Positions 47,110 through 47,500 of a stretch of 47,500 nucleotides of DNA are shown here, piece after piece (positions within the stretch are counted from its first letter, which is position 1; every line of letters begins with the position of its first letter). Both the position numbers and the translations under genes were made by a program. This DNA comes from Halisarca cf. caerulea (taxonomy: Eukaryota > Porifera > Demospongiae > Chondrillida > Halisarcidae), in assembly GCA_963170055.1 (NCBI GenBank), contig CAUJGJ010000371.1, positions 3,461,011-3,508,510 of the forward strand, in the 5' to 3' direction. Under the pieces are notes generated by a model. It searched no databases. It was not told the DNA's origin and was given only the letters and a program-made list of their open reading frames with translations.

Positions 47110-47500
47110 AGTTGAGGTTTACTCGCTCTTTAGCCAGTGTGAACTCCCATACAAAACAGCTGTAGGCACTTTGCAATCATTTTCTTCTTGAAATCTTCCT
47201 GCAGAGGATGATGACATCCGAGAACACTCCGCACGGAACACGCGGATTTGTTCTTCTCCAAGAGTGAGTTGGGGGTTCAAGAAACGATTGCATTGAGGGC
47301 GTCTGCTCTGAAGGGACAGTGCACGGCATTTAGGAACCTTAGGCTCCATCTGTGCCCACTTTAACCAAACTTAAGTGGCGTTAAGCATCTCTTGGCACTT
47401 TTTACTACTGCTGGCAGTGTAGGATGTATCGTCAGCATATTGTAGGGTGGACACCTGCTTGTTTGAAGAAGAGAACCGGTAACCAGCATCAGGGCAGACA
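47110..47500 (-). pseudogene. RT fragment of the RLE-like family, runs off the right edge
   Basis: The minus strand reads LQYADDTSYT near the edge, then after a stop an AQMEPKVPKCRALSLQS stretch and NPQLTLGEEQI. The YADD motif and the (K/E)PKVPKC stretch match the family of 10360-11060. At least one stop lies between the two parts, so this copy is decayed, at least at its visible end. Confidence 0.7.

Overview
Eukaryotic, AT-rich, intron-containing DNA with many short transposable elements and no bacterial features. Three tandem minus-strand genes encode GABA-B-type (class C) G-protein-coupled receptors. A separate minus-strand gene encodes a secreted protein of the sponge 'short-chain collagen C4' type. 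Tandem GABA-B-like receptors next to a C4-type collagen point to a demosponge; that is inference from gene families, and the species cannot be named.

Layout. 1-8746: receptor copy A (minus), exons 1-9 plus part of the TM1 exon; its 3' half lies off the left edge. 8763-9705: transposon-derived insertion about 20 bp upstream of copy A's start codon. 9706-11060: 5' flank of copy A and a decayed reverse-transcriptase (RT) fragment. 11111-22345: receptor copy B (minus), a pseudogene with frameshifts, two nonsense codons, loss of the exons for the C-terminal part of the ligand domain and loss of its last two exons. Its first intron holds a 4.3 kb insertion (about 16641-20911) carrying the intact collagen gene (18523-19848) and a pair of 229-bp direct repeats. 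22346-25500: 5' flank of copy B, with a hAT-like MITE and a perfect GC-rich hairpin. 25914-38614: receptor copy C (minus), complete in 16 exons, predicted 826 aa, every junction GT/AG; its intron 6 contains a minisatellite of about 50 units of 22 bp. 38745-40457: a degenerate LINE inserted in copy C's 5' flank. 41715-47500: 5'-truncated and decayed retroelement pieces (two converging C-terminal restriction-endonuclease-like domains, a LINE RT remnant, and an RT fragment running off the right edge).

How it fits together. The repeating unit is receptor gene plus about 1.5-2 kb of 5' flank, seen three times at 13-16 kb spacing. Introns appear nearly as similar as exons between copies, which suggests recent segmental duplication. 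Since then each copy has gone its own way: C is intact, A has a coding region intact as far as visible but a disrupted promoter-proximal region, and B is dead yet hosts an apparently functional collagen gene. Exon boundaries were set by hand from GT/AG sites, reading phase and agreement among the three paralogues; there is no transcript evidence.
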